Shown: positions 40,169 through 49,445, numbered from the stretch's first letter. The stretch: 64,000 bases of DNA from DASXMT01 sp036521415 (GCA_036521415.1 DATDHU010000020.1:14367-78366), one strand, 5' to 3'. Numbers and translations: made by a program. The notes: a model not told the origin generated them from the letters alone.

Positions 40169-42982
40169 ATGAGCGTTTTCACCAAGGTTCTCCGCGCGGG
40201 CGAAGGGAAGAAGGTCCGCCGGCTGGCTGAGCTGGTTCCCCTCGTGAACGACCTGGAGCCGGAGATGGAAGCGCGCTCGGACGCCGAGCTGCGGGCGGCC
40301 ACCGACGTGTTCCGCCAACGGCTGGCCGATGGCGAGACCCTCGAGGACATGTTGGTCGAGGCCTTCGCCGTGGTGCGCGAGGGCGCGTGGCGCGTCCTGG
40401 GTCAGCGGCACTTCGATGCCCAGCTCATGGGGGGCATGGCCCTCCACTTCGGGTGGATCGCCGAGATGAAGACGGGCGAGGGGAAGACGCTGGTGTCCAC
40501 CCTTCCCGTCTACCTGAACGCACTGGCTGACAACGGGGTCCACCTGGTCACGGTCAACGACTACCTGGCCAGTCGGGACGCGGCGTGGATGGGCCGGCTG
40601 CACAACTTCCTCGGCCTCACCGTGGGCCGGGTCGGGCCGGACATCGAGGATCCGGCAGCGAAGCGCCTGGCCTACGAGGCGGACGTGACCTATGGGACCA
40701 ACACCGAATTCGGGTTCGACTACCTGCGGGACAACATGGCCCGGTCCAAGGACGCCATGGTCCAGCGCGGGCATCATTTCGCCATCGTCGACGAAGTGGA
40801 CTCCATCCTCATCGACGAGGCCCGGACCCCGCTGATCATCTCGGGACCGGCCGCCGAGTCGGCCAAGCTCTACTACCAGTTCGCCGGGATCGTCCGCACG
40901 CTGCGGGTGGACGACGACTACGAGGTCGACGAGGAGAAGAAGATCGTCGTCCCCACCGAGGCCGGTATCGAGAAGGTGGAGCGCCAACTCGGGGTGAGCA
41001 ACCTCTACGACTCCGTGGCCGTCAACCACGTCCACCACCTCACCCAGGCCCTCCTGGCCAAGGAGCTCTACCGCCGGGACAAGGACTACCTGATCGACCA
41101 GGGCGAGGTGAAGATCGTCGACGAGTTCACCGGGCGGACCCTGGACGGCCGGCGCTGGTCGGACGGCCTGCACCAGGCGGTCGAGGCCAAGGAGCGGGTG
41201 CGGATCAAAGAGGAGAACCACACCTGGGCCACGGTGACCCTCCAGAACTACTTCCTCCTCTACGAGAAGTTGGCCGGGATGACCGGCACGGCCGAGACCG
41301 AGGCGTCGGAGTTCGCCAATACCTATTCGCTGCCCGTGGTGCCGATCCCCACCAACAAGCCGCTCATCCGGGCCGACGCCTCCGACCTGATCTACAAGTC
41401 CGAGGAGGCCAAGTTCGCCGCCGTGGTCGACGACATCGCCGAACGGCACGCCACCGGCCAACCGGTGCTGGTGGGCACGGCATCGGTGTCCAAGTCCGAG
41501 CAGCTGTCGCGCTTGCTCGAGAAGAAGGGGATCCCCCACGAGGTGCTGAATGCCAAGCAGCACTTCCGGGAGGCCGAGATCGTGGCCCAGGCCGGTCGGG
41601 TGGGCGGGGTGACCGTGGCCACCAACATGGCCGGGCGGGGCGTCGACATCATTCTCGGCGGGAACCCCGAGCTGTTGGCCCTGCACGAGGCGCGGTCCGA
41701 GGGTCTGGACCTCGAGTCCGACGACGGGAAGGCGGCCCTGGCCGCGGCCCAGGCCCGGTTCGAACAGTCGTGCGCCAAGGAGGGCGAGGAGGTGCTGGCC
41801 GCCGGCGGCCTCTACGTCCTGGGCAGCGAGCGCCACGAGAGCCGCCGGATCGACAACCAGCTCCGGGGCCGATCCGGCCGCCAGGGCGACCCCGGCGAGA
41901 GCCGCTTCTTCCTCTCGCTGGAGGACGACCTCTTGCGTCTGTTCGCCACCAACGCCATGAGCTGGGTCATGAACCGCGCCCTGCCCGACGAAGTGCCCAT
42001 CGAGGCGAGGATGGTGACCAAGGCCATCGAGCGGGCGCAGAACACGGTCGAGGGCCGCAACGCCGAGACCCGCAAGGACGTCCTCAAGTACGACAAGGTC
42101 ATGGACAAGCAGCGCAAGGTCATCTATGAGCGGCGGCTGCAGATCATCGAGGGCGAGGACCTCCGCGACGAGACCCTGGAGCTGCTCGAGTCGACCATGA
42201 CCGCACTGGTGGCCGAGGCGTGCCCCAGCGACTACGTCGAAGAATGGGACCTGCCCCGCCTGATCACCGAAGTCACCCAGTACTTCCCGACCCAGTTCGT
42301 GGCCGAGGACCTCGACGAGGCGACCACCACCGGACAGGTGACCGAGAGCCTGGTGACCGAGGCCCTGGAGCTCTACGCCGAGCGGGACGAGAGTCTGCCC
42401 GGCGGCGAGGAGACGGCCCGCCAGCTCGAGCGGGACGTGATGCTCCAGATCATCGACCAGCGGTGGCGGGACCACTTGGCCGACATGGACTACCTCCGGG
42501 AGGGCATCAACCTGCGGGCCATGGGTAACCAGGACCCGCTGGTGGCATGGGAGCGTGAGAGCTTCGCCATGTTCGAGCGGCTCATGGAGGGGATCACCGA
42601 CGACTACCTGCGGTACATCTTCCACGTCCAAGTGCTCACCGAGCAGGCTCCCGAGCCCGACCTCGGCCAGGCCAACTACATCGCCGCCGACGATCCGGTC
42701 CAGGACGCGGGCCCCATGGCCGCGGCGTTGGCCGGGCAGGTGCTGATGGAGGCCGAGATGGCCCTGTCCGAAGACCACGCACCCAATGGGCTCGCCGAGG
42801 GGCCCGCACCCACCGGCTCGCCATCAGGCAGTCCGGCATCCAACAGACGGGCCACTCGGGCCGCCGACCCGGGCGAGATCCAGGCCCCCATCGTGAAGTC
42901 GGACCACGAGAAGGTGGGACGGAACCAACCGTGCTGGTGCGGGAGCGGCAAGAAGTTCAAGCTCTGCCACGGCGCCAGCTGA
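40169..42982 (+). CDS. secA: Preprotein translocase ATPase SecA
   Basis: 937 residues. DEAD motor with MKTGEGKT (100-107), VDEVDSILIDEARTPLIISG, the preprotein cross-linking domain, NMAGRGVDIILGGNP, and GRSGRQGDPGESRFFLSLEDDL. The helical scaffold and wing follow, and the C-terminus ends with a zinc-binding SEC-C motif (CWCGSGKKFKLCHG, 922-935) behind a Gly/Pro/Ser linker. It drives Sec-dependent export at the membrane. It is followed without a gap by prfB, which starts at the base after its stop. No second, SecA2-like copy is in the window. Confidence 0.97.
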   Translation: MSVFTKVLRAGEGKKVRRLAELVPLVNDLEPEMEARSDAELRAATDVFRQRLADGETLEDMLVEAFAVVREGAWRVLGQRHFDAQLMGGMALHFGWIAEMKTGEGKTLVSTLPVYLNALADNGVHLVTVNDYLASRDAAWMGRLHNFLGLTVGRVGPDIEDPAAKRLAYEADVTYGTNTEFGFDYLRDNMARSKDAMVQRGHHFAIVDEVDSILIDEARTPLIISGPAAESAKLYYQFAGIVRTLRVDDDYEVDEEKKIVVPTEAGIEKVERQLGVSNLYDSVAVNHVHHLTQALLAKELYRRDKDYLIDQGEVKIVDEFTGRTLDGRRWSDGLHQAVEAKERVRIKEENHTWATVTLQNYFLLYEKLAGMTGTAETEASEFANTYSLPVVPIPTNKPLIRADASDLIYKSEEAKFAAVVDDIAERHATGQPVLVGTASVSKSEQLSRLLEKKGIPHEVLNAKQHFREAEIVAQAGRVGGVTVATNMAGRGVDIILGGNPELLALHEARSEGLDLESDDGKAALAAAQARFEQSCAKEGEEVLAAGGLYVLGSERHESRRIDNQLRGRSGRQGDPGESRFFLSLEDDLLRLFATNAMSWVMNRALPDEVPIEARMVTKAIERAQNTVEGRNAETRKDVLKYDKVMDKQRKVIYERRLQIIEGEDLRDETLELLESTMTALVAEACPSDYVEEWDLPRLITEVTQYFPTQFVAEDLDEATTTGQVTESLVTEALELYAERDESLPGGEETARQLERDVMLQIIDQRWRDHLADMDYLREGINLRAMGNQDPLVAWERESFAMFERLMEGITDDYLRYIFHVQVLTEQAPEPDLGQANYIAADDPVQDAGPMAAALAGQVLMEAEMALSEDHAPNGLAEGPAPTGSPSGSPASNRRATRAADPGEIQAPIVKSDHEKVGRNQPCWCGSGKKFKLCHGAS

Positions 42983-44140
42983 ATGCCCGCCGCTGGCAGC
43001 CCCCGTCCCGGGGCTGAGACAGAGCGCGTCGACATCCCGGCGCGTCTGTCCGAGCTGGGCGACCGCCTGTCGGTGGCCGAGCACTACCTGGGCATCGAGC
43101 AACTCCGTGCCCGACGCGCCGAGCTCGAGGCGTCGGCATCGCTCCCCGACCTCTGGGACGATCCCGACAACGCCCGGAGCGTGACCACCGAGCTGGGCCG
43201 GGTGACCGAGGACATCGAGCTGCTCGACAGCCTGTCCGGGATACTGTCCGACGCGTCGACCCTCTACGAGCTCTCCGAGGAAGAGGACGACCAGTCCCAG
43301 CGTCCCGAAGTCGAAGCCGGCTTGGCCGAGCTGGATCGCCGGCTCGGCGACTTGGAGCTCCGGTCGCTCTTTGCCGGTGACCATGATGAGCTCGACGCGG
43401 TGGCGGAGATCCACGCCGGGGCAGGCGGTACCGATGCGCAGGACTGGGCCGAGATGCTACTGCGGATGTATTCGCGGTGGGCCGAGCGCCGTGGGTTCGA
43501 GTTCGAAGTGGACGAGGCCACCCCGGGCCAGGAGGCCGGCCTGTTGTCGGCCACCTTCATCGTCAAGGGGCGCTACGCCTTCGGCCTGTTGGCCGCCGAG
43601 CGCGGTGTCCATCGTCTGGTCCGCATCTCGCCATTCGACGCCCAGCACCGGCGGCAGACCAGTTTCGCATCGCTCGACGTGGTCCCGTTCCTGGAAGACG
43701 TGTCCGGTGAGGTGGACATCGACGAGAAGGATCTCCGGGTCGACACCTACCGGTCGTCGGGAGCCGGTGGCCAGCACGTGAACAAGACGGACTCGGCCGT
43801 TCGCCTCACCCACCTGCCCACCGGGATCGTGGTGTCGTGTCAGAACCAACGGAGCCAGCACCAGAATAAGGCCAAGGCCATGCAGATCCTGGGGGCCAAG
43901 CTGGCCGAGCGGCAGCGGGCCGAGCGGGAGGCGGAGCTCGAAGCGCTCTCAGGAGATCGGGCTGACAACGCATGGGGAAATCAGATCCGCTCCTATGTCA
44001 TGGCCCCCTACCAATTGGTCAAGGACCTCCGCACCAACGAGGAGACCGGAAGCGTCGAGTCCGTCCTCGACGGGGACCTCGACGCTTTCATGGAAGCGGA
44101 GCTGCGCAGGCAGGCTGAGCTGCGACGAAAGGCGGATTGA
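42983..44140 (+). CDS. prfB: Peptide chain release factor 2
   Basis: 385 residues. The GGQ loop SSGAGGQHVNKTDSAVRL (GGQ at 262-264) catalyses peptidyl-tRNA hydrolysis, and SPF at 216-218 is the UGA/UAA-recognising tripeptide of RF2 rather than the PxT of RF1. The frame is uninterrupted, so the programmed +1 frameshift found in many bacterial prfB genes is absent. ATG 42983 directly follows the secA stop, so the genes are coupled. An extra 15-residue polar N-terminus precedes the first helix. Confidence 0.95.
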   Translation: MPAAGSPRPGAETERVDIPARLSELGDRLSVAEHYLGIEQLRARRAELEASASLPDLWDDPDNARSVTTELGRVTEDIELLDSLSGILSDASTLYELSEEEDDQSQRPEVEAGLAELDRRLGDLELRSLFAGDHDELDAVAEIHAGAGGTDAQDWAEMLLRMYSRWAERRGFEFEVDEATPGQEAGLLSATFIVKGRYAFGLLAAERGVHRLVRISPFDAQHRRQTSFASLDVVPFLEDVSGEVDIDEKDLRVDTYRSSGAGGQHVNKTDSAVRLTHLPTGIVVSCQNQRSQHQNKAKAMQILGAKLAERQRAEREAELEALSGDRADNAWGNQIRSYVMAPYQLVKDLRTNEETGSVESVLDGDLDAFMEAELRRQAELRRKAD

Positions 44141-44173
44141 CCGGGGCTGCCCAAGTTCGGGAGTCAAGTTGGT

Positions 44174-44179
44174 TACACT
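44174..44179 (+). promoter_or_regulatory. -10 box TACACT before a short ORF and ftsEX
   Basis: TACACT lies eight bases before ATG 44188, the start of a 19-codon reading frame, and about 80 bases before ftsE. Confidence 0.45.
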
Positions 44180-44187
44180 TGCTCCGG

Positions 44188-44247
44188 ATGGGACCGCACT
44201 CGTTCCGCATGGGACCGCTCTCGTTCCGCCACTCCCCCCTCTCATGA
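44188..44247 (+). CDS. Putative 19-residue leader peptide upstream of ftsE, with internal repeat
   Basis: ATG 44188 to TGA 44247 encodes 19 residues. The first 14 are an in-frame duplication, MGPHSFR then MGPLSFR, from a 21-bp tandem repeat with one mismatch. It sits behind a TAnnnT box and ends ten bases before the ftsE ATG. It may be a leaderless small ORF that couples translation to ftsE, or just a repeat that happens to be open. There is no family evidence. Confidence 0.3.
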   Translation: MGPHSFRMGPLSFRHSPLS

Positions 44248-44257
44248 TGCTCCCCTC

Positions 44258-45025
44258 ATGATCCGTTTCGACAACGTCACCAAGACGTACAAGGGCACCA
44301 CCGTGGCGCTCCATCAGTGCTCGGTGGAGATCGACAAGGGGGAGTTTGTCTTCCTCGTCGGTCCCTCGGGATCGGGAAAGACCACCTTCATCCGCCTGCT
44401 CCTCCGTGAGGAGACGCCGGACTCCGGACGCATCTGGGAGGCGGGCAAGGAGATCGGTCACCTGTCCAAGTGGCGCATCCCGTACCTCCGCCGGAACATC
44501 GGCTGCGTCTTCCAGGACTTCCGCCTGCTGCCGAACAAGAACGTCTTCGAGAACGTGGCCTTCGCCCTCGAGGTCATCGGCCGGCCCAAGCACGTCATCA
44601 GCCAACAGGTCCCTCAGGTCCTCGACCTGGTCGGTCTGTCCAAGAAGCGCAACAACCTCCCCCATGAGCTGTCCGGCGGCGAGCAGCAGCGCGTGGCCGT
44701 GGCCCGGGCCTTCGTGAACCGACCTCTGATCCTGCTGGCCGACGAGCCCACCGGGAACTTGGACCCCACCACCAGCCTCGGGATCATGCGGCTCCTGGAC
44801 CGGATCAATCGCACCGGCACCACCGTGGTCATTGCCACCCACGATGCCGGCATGGTCGACCAGATGCGGCGCCGGGTCATCGAGCTCGACCGCGGCGTGC
44901 TCGTGCGCGACCAGGCCCGCGGCGTCTACGGCATCGACAGCGCGGTCGCCGCCCAGGGTGCCGGCTCACCCACCGGCACGGCGATGGGTAACGGTCTCGA
45001 CGGAGGATTGGTGATCGAGGCCTGA
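44258..45025 (+). CDS. ftsE: Cell-division ABC transporter ATP-binding protein FtsE
   Basis: 255 residues. Complete ABC ATPase: Walker A GPSGSGKT (35-42), Q-loop FQDFRLLPNKNVFENV, signature LSGGEQQ (138-144), Walker B LILLADEPTGNLD and the switch His in VIATHDAGM. With FtsX it forms the complex that activates peptidoglycan hydrolases at the division septum. The C-terminal 40 residues after VIELDRGVLVRDQ are a Gly/Ala-rich extension. The stop overlaps the ftsX start (TGATG). Confidence 0.95.
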   Translation: MIRFDNVTKTYKGTTVALHQCSVEIDKGEFVFLVGPSGSGKTTFIRLLLREETPDSGRIWEAGKEIGHLSKWRIPYLRRNIGCVFQDFRLLPNKNVFENVAFALEVIGRPKHVISQQVPQVLDLVGLSKKRNNLPHELSGGEQQRVAVARAFVNRPLILLADEPTGNLDPTTSLGIMRLLDRINRTGTTVVIATHDAGMVDQMRRRVIELDRGVLVRDQARGVYGIDSAVAAQGAGSPTGTAMGNGLDGGLVIEA

Positions 45026-45909
45026 TGCCCGTTTCAGTTGGGTACGTCTCCAAGGAAGCCGGTACCAACCTGTGGCGGAACCGGCTCATGACGGTCGCCG
45101 CCGTGCTGACGGTGGCCGTGTCCCTGGCCCTGGTCGGATCGGCCCTCCTGTTGAAGCAGGGCGCCTCGAATGCCACCACGCGGTGGCAACAGGGCGTGGA
45201 CGTCGTGGTGTTCGTCCAGCCGAAGGCGGCTCCGGCCCAGAACACCGCCATCGGCACCGAGCTCAAGCAGCTCCCGTTCGTAAAGACGTGCACGGCCCGG
45301 AGCCAGAGCTGGGACTACGCCGAGGCCAAGCAGTTAGAGCCGCCCGACCTGTCCAACGCGTTGAGCGTGTCCGACGTGCCCTCGTCGTGGCGATGCCATC
45401 TCACCGATGCATCCCAGGCCTCGGTCATCCAGACCGAGTTCACCGGCAAGCCCGGCGTGGCCACCGTGGCCTCTCCTACCCAACAGATCCACACCATGGA
45501 GAACGTGATCCACGTCCTGCAGTGGGTGTTCCTGTCCATTGCCGTGGTGCTCTTGTTGTCGGCCTCTGTCCTCATCTTGAACACCATCCGCATGGCCATC
45601 TTCGCCCGGCGCCGTGAGGTGTCGGTCATGAAGCTGGTCGGCGCCACCAACTGGTTCATCCGATTGCCGTTCATGGCCGAAGGACTGGTCCAGGGACTGC
45701 TGGGCGGAGGCGTGGCCGTCCTGGCCGTCCTCGGCCTGTACTGGGGCATAGGGCTCGACGTCCCCCACGACGCCAGTGGATCGATCACCGCCCAGATGGC
45801 CATGGGCGGATGGGAGGTGGCGGCCACCTGCATCCTGGTCCTGGTGGTCGGCGTGGGGGTGGGTGTGGTCGGCTCGGCCTTCGCCGTTCGGCGCTTCCTC
45901 GACGTCTGA
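45025..45909 (+). CDS. ftsX: Cell-division protein FtsX
   Basis: 294 residues with the FtsX topology: a first helix (RNRLMTVAAVLTVAVSLALV, about 16-35), an extracellular loop of about 130 residues with two cysteines (CTARS and WRCHL), then three helices at the C-terminus. The middle one is preceded by the FARRREVSVMKLVGATNWFI coupling segment that contacts FtsE. The loop normally binds a peptidoglycan hydrolase or adaptor. The next actinobacterial neighbours, usually an M23 peptidase or smpB, are missing here. Confidence 0.93.
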   Translation: MPVSVGYVSKEAGTNLWRNRLMTVAAVLTVAVSLALVGSALLLKQGASNATTRWQQGVDVVVFVQPKAAPAQNTAIGTELKQLPFVKTCTARSQSWDYAEAKQLEPPDLSNALSVSDVPSSWRCHLTDASQASVIQTEFTGKPGVATVASPTQQIHTMENVIHVLQWVFLSIAVVLLLSASVLILNTIRMAIFARRREVSVMKLVGATNWFIRLPFMAEGLVQGLLGGGVAVLAVLGLYWGIGLDVPHDASGSITAQMAMGGWEVAATCILVLVVGVGVGVVGSAFAVRRFLDV

Positions 45910-45930
45910 CCGACGACGGCGGCCGGTCGA

Positions 45931-46809
45931 GTGGGGCCCCTTGACCTGGTGGCCCGCTGGCCGGTGACCCCCGCCGCAGTCGGGATCGTCGGTCCCCGCT
46001 CGACCGGAGGATGTCCCGATGTCCTCGACTGGGTCGGTGACGTGGATCGGCGCTATCCCTGGGCGTCGGTGACCAAGGTGATCACCGCCCTGGCCGTGCT
46101 GGTGGCGGTGGAGGAGGGCACCATGGACCTCGACGAGGCGGGAGGCCCCCCTGGGTCCACGGTCCGCCACCTGCTGGCCCATGCCTCGGGCCTCGGGCCC
46201 GAGAGCCGCTCGCCCCTCACTGCGCCCGGTACCCGGAGGATCTACTCCAATGCCGGCTTCGAGTGGTTGGCCGAGCTGCTGGCCGACCGGTCGGGCGTGG
46301 CCTTCTCCGCCTACGTTGCCGACGGGGTGCTCGGCCCTCTGAGCTTGGCCGGCACCATCCTGCCCGAGGGAACCTCGCCGGCCTCCGGGCTGGCCGGACC
46401 ACTCGGTGACCTGCTGAGACTGACAGCGGAGCTTGCCGCCCCCACGCTCATCAGTGCCGAAACCCATCGACTGGCCACCTCGGTGGCCTTCCCCGGGTTG
46501 GCCGGGGTCCTACCTGGCTTTGGGAGGTTCGAGCACTGTGACTGGGGGCTGGGCCTGGAGATCCGGGGGACCAAACACCCCCACTGGACGGGGGACCACA
46601 ACTCGCCGGCGACCTTCGGCCACTTCGGCCAGTCGGGTTCGTTCGTCTGGGTCGACCCGCTCGCCGGCCTGGCCTGTGCCGGCCTGGCCGACCGTCCGTT
46701 TGGGCCGTGGGCGGCTGAGGCTTGGCCGCAACTGGCCGACGCCGTCCTGGCCGACGCCGCTGTGTCGGATGCTGGTGTTCCCGACGCTGCTCCTCGATGC
46801 CCACCCTGA
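45931..46809 (+). CDS. Serine hydrolase, beta-lactamase/DD-peptidase family
   Basis: 292 residues from GTG 45931. The three active-site motifs of class C beta-lactamase-like serine hydrolases are visible: SxxK as SVTK (in YPWASVTKVITALAVL), YxN as YSN (in RRIYSNAGFEWLAE), and a KTG-equivalent HFGQSGSF near the C-terminus. There is no signal peptide, so it may be a cytoplasmic esterase or amidase rather than a wall enzyme. The gene is 21 bp after ftsX on the same strand, so it is probably co-transcribed with ftsEX. The C-terminus ends in an Ala/Asp-rich repeat-like tail. Confidence 0.82.
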   Translation: MGPLDLVARWPVTPAAVGIVGPRSTGGCPDVLDWVGDVDRRYPWASVTKVITALAVLVAVEEGTMDLDEAGGPPGSTVRHLLAHASGLGPESRSPLTAPGTRRIYSNAGFEWLAELLADRSGVAFSAYVADGVLGPLSLAGTILPEGTSPASGLAGPLGDLLRLTAELAAPTLISAETHRLATSVAFPGLAGVLPGFGRFEHCDWGLGLEIRGTKHPHWTGDHNSPATFGHFGQSGSFVWVDPLAGLACAGLADRPFGPWAAEAWPQLADAVLADAAVSDAGVPDAAPRCPP

Positions 46810-46842
46810 GCCCCGCCGGTGGTGGAGGTTGGCATTTGACCC

Positions 46843-46848
46843 TAGGCT
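46843..46848 (+). promoter_or_regulatory. -10 box TAGGCT, leaderless-type promoter of rmlA
   Basis: TAGGCT lies seven bases before ATG 46856. Confidence 0.55.
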
Positions 46849-46855
46849 GCCAGCG

Positions 46856-47599
46856 ATGAAGGGCGTCATCCTGGCCGGCGGGACCGGCTCCCGGCTTCAC
46901 CCCCTCACCACCATCACCAACAAGCACCTGTTGCCCATCTACGACCGGCCCATGATCAACTTCTGCATCGAGGCCCTAGTCAAGGCCGGGATCACCGAGA
47001 TCATGCTGGTCACCGGCGGAACCCACGCCGGCGAATTCCTCCGGTTGCTCGGGAATGGGCACGAGTTCGGGATCGATCGGCTCAGCTACGGCTACCAGGA
47101 GCGACCCGGCGGGATCGCCGAGGCACTGGGTCTGGCCGAACGCTTCGTGGATGGCGACCCGGTGCTGGTCATGCTGGCCGACAACATCGTCGAGGGATCG
47201 ATCGGGCCGATGGTCGAATCGTTCGAGGCCGATCCGCACGGGGCGCGTATCTTGCTGACGCCGGTCGAGGAGCCTGAGCACCTACGGCATCTGGGCGTGC
47301 CCTCCTTCGATGGGGAAGGAAACATCTCGGGCATCGTGGAGAAGCCGGACGACCCACCCTCTTCTTACGGCGTCACCGGCATCTACTGCTACGACGCGGA
47401 CGTGTTCGACGTCATCCCCACCCTCGAGCCCTCCGGGCGGGGCGAGCTCGAGATCACCGACGTCAACAACCACTACATCGCAAACGGGGCCATGGCCTTC
47501 GATGTGCTCGAGGGGTTCTGGGGCGACGCCGGCGAGTCGATCGACGCCTACTACACGGTCAACGACTTCGTCCGCTCGCACGGAGCGAACAAGGGCTGA
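46856..47599 (+). CDS. rmlA: Glucose-1-phosphate thymidylyltransferase, short form
   Basis: 247 residues. ILAGGTGSRLHPLTTITNKHLLPIYDRPMI is the RmlA nucleotide-binding signature, with VLADNIVEG, EKPDDPPSSYGVTGIYCYD and GRGELEITDVNNHYI following. It makes dTDP-glucose from glucose-1-phosphate and dTTP. At 247 residues it is about 40 shorter than E. coli RmlA, lacking the C-terminal allosteric helices, as in some other short forms. rmlB and rmlD are 40 kb away; the pathway is split in this genome. Confidence 0.9.
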   Translation: MKGVILAGGTGSRLHPLTTITNKHLLPIYDRPMINFCIEALVKAGITEIMLVTGGTHAGEFLRLLGNGHEFGIDRLSYGYQERPGGIAEALGLAERFVDGDPVLVMLADNIVEGSIGPMVESFEADPHGARILLTPVEEPEHLRHLGVPSFDGEGNISGIVEKPDDPPSSYGVTGIYCYDADVFDVIPTLEPSGRGELEITDVNNHYIANGAMAFDVLEGFWGDAGESIDAYYTVNDFVRSHGANKG

Positions 47600-47617
47600 G
47601 CACCGGCGACCCGACCG

Positions 47618-47674
47618 GGTGCCGAAGGCCCGAACCGGCAGGCCCCGGTGCCGAAGTCCCGGGAACCGCAGGGC
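47618..47674 (+). repeat. Two degenerate 28-29 bp repeats between convergent genes
   Basis: ggtgccgaaggcccgaacc at 47618 and ggtgccgaagtcccgggaacc at 47647 begin two related units in the 111-bp gap between rmlA and the acyl-CoA synthetase gene. No other feature is visible in this gap. Confidence 0.5.
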
Positions 47675-47710
47675 TTGACGCCAAGGGCCGGGCGCAGGCT
47701 CAGGTCGGGT

Positions 47711-49342
47711 TCACGCGCCGGCGGCCGCCCAGGCGGCGGCTTCGTCCCGTTGGCGTCCGTAGTCCATCTTCCCCGAGGGTGAGCGGCCGATGGAATCGAC
47801 GAAGCGGACCCGACGGGGCGACTTGAAGGCGGCCAACCGCTGGCTCACGTAGGCCTGGATCTGTGCCGCGGTCACCGAGCCCTTGTCGACTCCTGTCTTG
47901 AGCTCGACGGCGGCGACCACCTCTTCGCCGAACCGCTCGTTGGGGATGCCGACGACGGCGGCGTCGGCCACGCCGGGATAGGTCTTCACCACCTCTTCGA
48001 CCTCTTCGGGGTAGACCTTCTCGCCACCGGTATTGATGACCACCGAGCCCCGCCCCAGGAGCTGGATCTTCCCGTCCTGGCTCACCTCGGCATAGTCCCC
48101 GGGGATTGAGTAGCGGACGCCGTCGTAGGTCCTGAACGTGGCGGCCGTCTTGGCCTCGTCCTTGTAGTAGCCGATGGGGTTGCGCCCGCCGATGGCCAGC
48201 ACCCCGGCCTGGCCCGATCCGGGCTTGACCTCGTTGCCGTCCGGATCGAGCACCTTGACCTCGGGCCCGAGCGTGAATTGGGCGGTGCGGACAGCCGAGG
48301 TCCCCGAGGACACCGACGACCCCATGCCCAGCGCCTCGGACGAGGAGAATGCGTCGACCAGCATCATGGTGCTGTGGTGCCGCAACAGGCCCTGCTTGGT
48401 CCCCTCGCTCCACATGACTCCCGAGGAGATGATGCCGACCAGGCTGGTCAGGTCCCAGCGATCGGGATACCCGTCGAGGGCGCGGAGGATGGGCTTGGCG
48501 AAAGCGTCACCGACGATGATCAGCCCGTTCACCCGCTCCCGCTCCACGGTGTCCAAGAGGTCGACGGCGTCGAACTGGCGTGAGGTGGAGGTGACGACGT
48601 GGCCGCCCTCGCTCAGGCATTCCATGGCCGTGAACCCGCCCGTACCGTGCATGAGCGGGCAAGCGGGCAACAGGGTCATCCCGGCGCCGTTGGCCTTCAG
48701 GTCGGCTCGGATGCCCTCGAGCCCGTCGGCGTCGGCGTAGCGCCGGAAACCCTGGCCGTTCAACCGGGCGAACAGGTCGTCCTGGCGCCACATGACGCCC
48801 TTCGGCATCCCGGTCGTGCCCCCCGTGTAGAGCATGTTGATGTCGTCGCCACTGCGGCCCCACGGGGCGGCGGTGGGCGAACCGTCCCCGGTGCCCACTG
48901 CGTCCTCGTAGGGGGTGACCCAGCTCGGGCAGGGGCTCGATCCGTCGTCCACCCACAGCCAGCTGGTCACGAGTGGAACCCGACCCCGGAGCCGCTCGAT
49001 GCGCTCGACGAAGGTCCCGTGGAAGATCACGGCCACCGCATCGGCGTTGGACCACAGGTAGGCCAACTCGTCGTCGGCGTAGCGGTAGTTGGTGTTGACC
49101 GGCACCAGCGCCACCTTGAAGGCGGCGAACGTGGCCTCGAGGTACTCGGAGCAGTTGTACAGGTAGAGGGCCACCTTGTCCTGTTGGCTGACGCCGCGGT
49201 CGAGGAGCCACTGGGCCACGCCGTTGGCCCGCCGGTCGGTTTCCGCCCAGGTCTGGCTGTTCTGTCCGTGGACCAGGGCGACGGAGTCGGGCAGCGTCTC
49301 GGCCACCACCTCCCAGACGTCCGCATAGTTCCAGTTGCTCAC
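47711..49342 (-). CDS. Acyl-CoA synthetase (FadD-type, AMP-binding)
   Basis: 543 residues from GTG 49342. ANL-superfamily motifs: YTGGTTGMPKGVMW (172-185, A3), an A5-like DAFSSSEALGMG, GDYAEVSQDGKIQLLGRGS (A7/A8 with the aspartate) and PRRVRFVDSIGRSPSGKMDYG (A10, catalytic Lys). It activates a fatty or sterol-derived acid to its CoA thioester with ATP. It is divergent from an acyl-CoA dehydrogenase gene, so the pair probably acts in one acyl-CoA degradation pathway. Similarity in layout to mycobacterial FadD3/FadD19-type enzymes is an impression, not a test. Confidence 0.88.
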   Translation of the reverse strand: MSNWNYADVWEVVAETLPDSVALVHGQNSQTWAETDRRANGVAQWLLDRGVSQQDKVALYLYNCSEYLEATFAAFKVALVPVNTNYRYADDELAYLWSNADAVAVIFHGTFVERIERLRGRVPLVTSWLWVDDGSSPCPSWVTPYEDAVGTGDGSPTAAPWGRSGDDINMLYTGGTTGMPKGVMWRQDDLFARLNGQGFRRYADADGLEGIRADLKANGAGMTLLPACPLMHGTGGFTAMECLSEGGHVVTSTSRQFDAVDLLDTVERERVNGLIIVGDAFAKPILRALDGYPDRWDLTSLVGIISSGVMWSEGTKQGLLRHHSTMMLVDAFSSSEALGMGSSVSSGTSAVRTAQFTLGPEVKVLDPDGNEVKPGSGQAGVLAIGGRNPIGYYKDEAKTAATFRTYDGVRYSIPGDYAEVSQDGKIQLLGRGSVVINTGGEKVYPEEVEEVVKTYPGVADAAVVGIPNERFGEEVVAAVELKTGVDKGSVTAAQIQAYVSQRLAAFKSPRRVRFVDSIGRSPSGKMDYGRQRDEAAAWAAAGA

Positions 49343-49432
49343 AAATCGCTCCCCACTCCCGCCCCGTGGCCGGGCGGCGGGCGTGTCGTTGTCGTTGGTT
49401 TCCTCGTTCCAAGGTGGTAGACCGCATGAGCC

Positions 49433-49438
49433 TACGCT
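49433..49438 (+). promoter_or_regulatory. -10 box TACGCT, leaderless-type promoter of the acyl-CoA dehydrogenase gene
   Basis: TACGCT lies seven bases before GTG 49446. Confidence 0.5.
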
Positions 49439-49445
49439 GGCGCCC

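Noticed and set aside
39644..42778. A 1044-codon open frame opposite secA and hpf
   Set aside because: GC-rich codon use on one strand keeps the antisense frame open. The composition is His/Gly/Val-rich with no motif, and secA covers the region with full conservation.
42983..44140. Programmed frameshift in prfB
   Set aside because: The RF2 frame is continuous from ATG 42983 to the stop, with no in-frame UGA and no slippery sequence.
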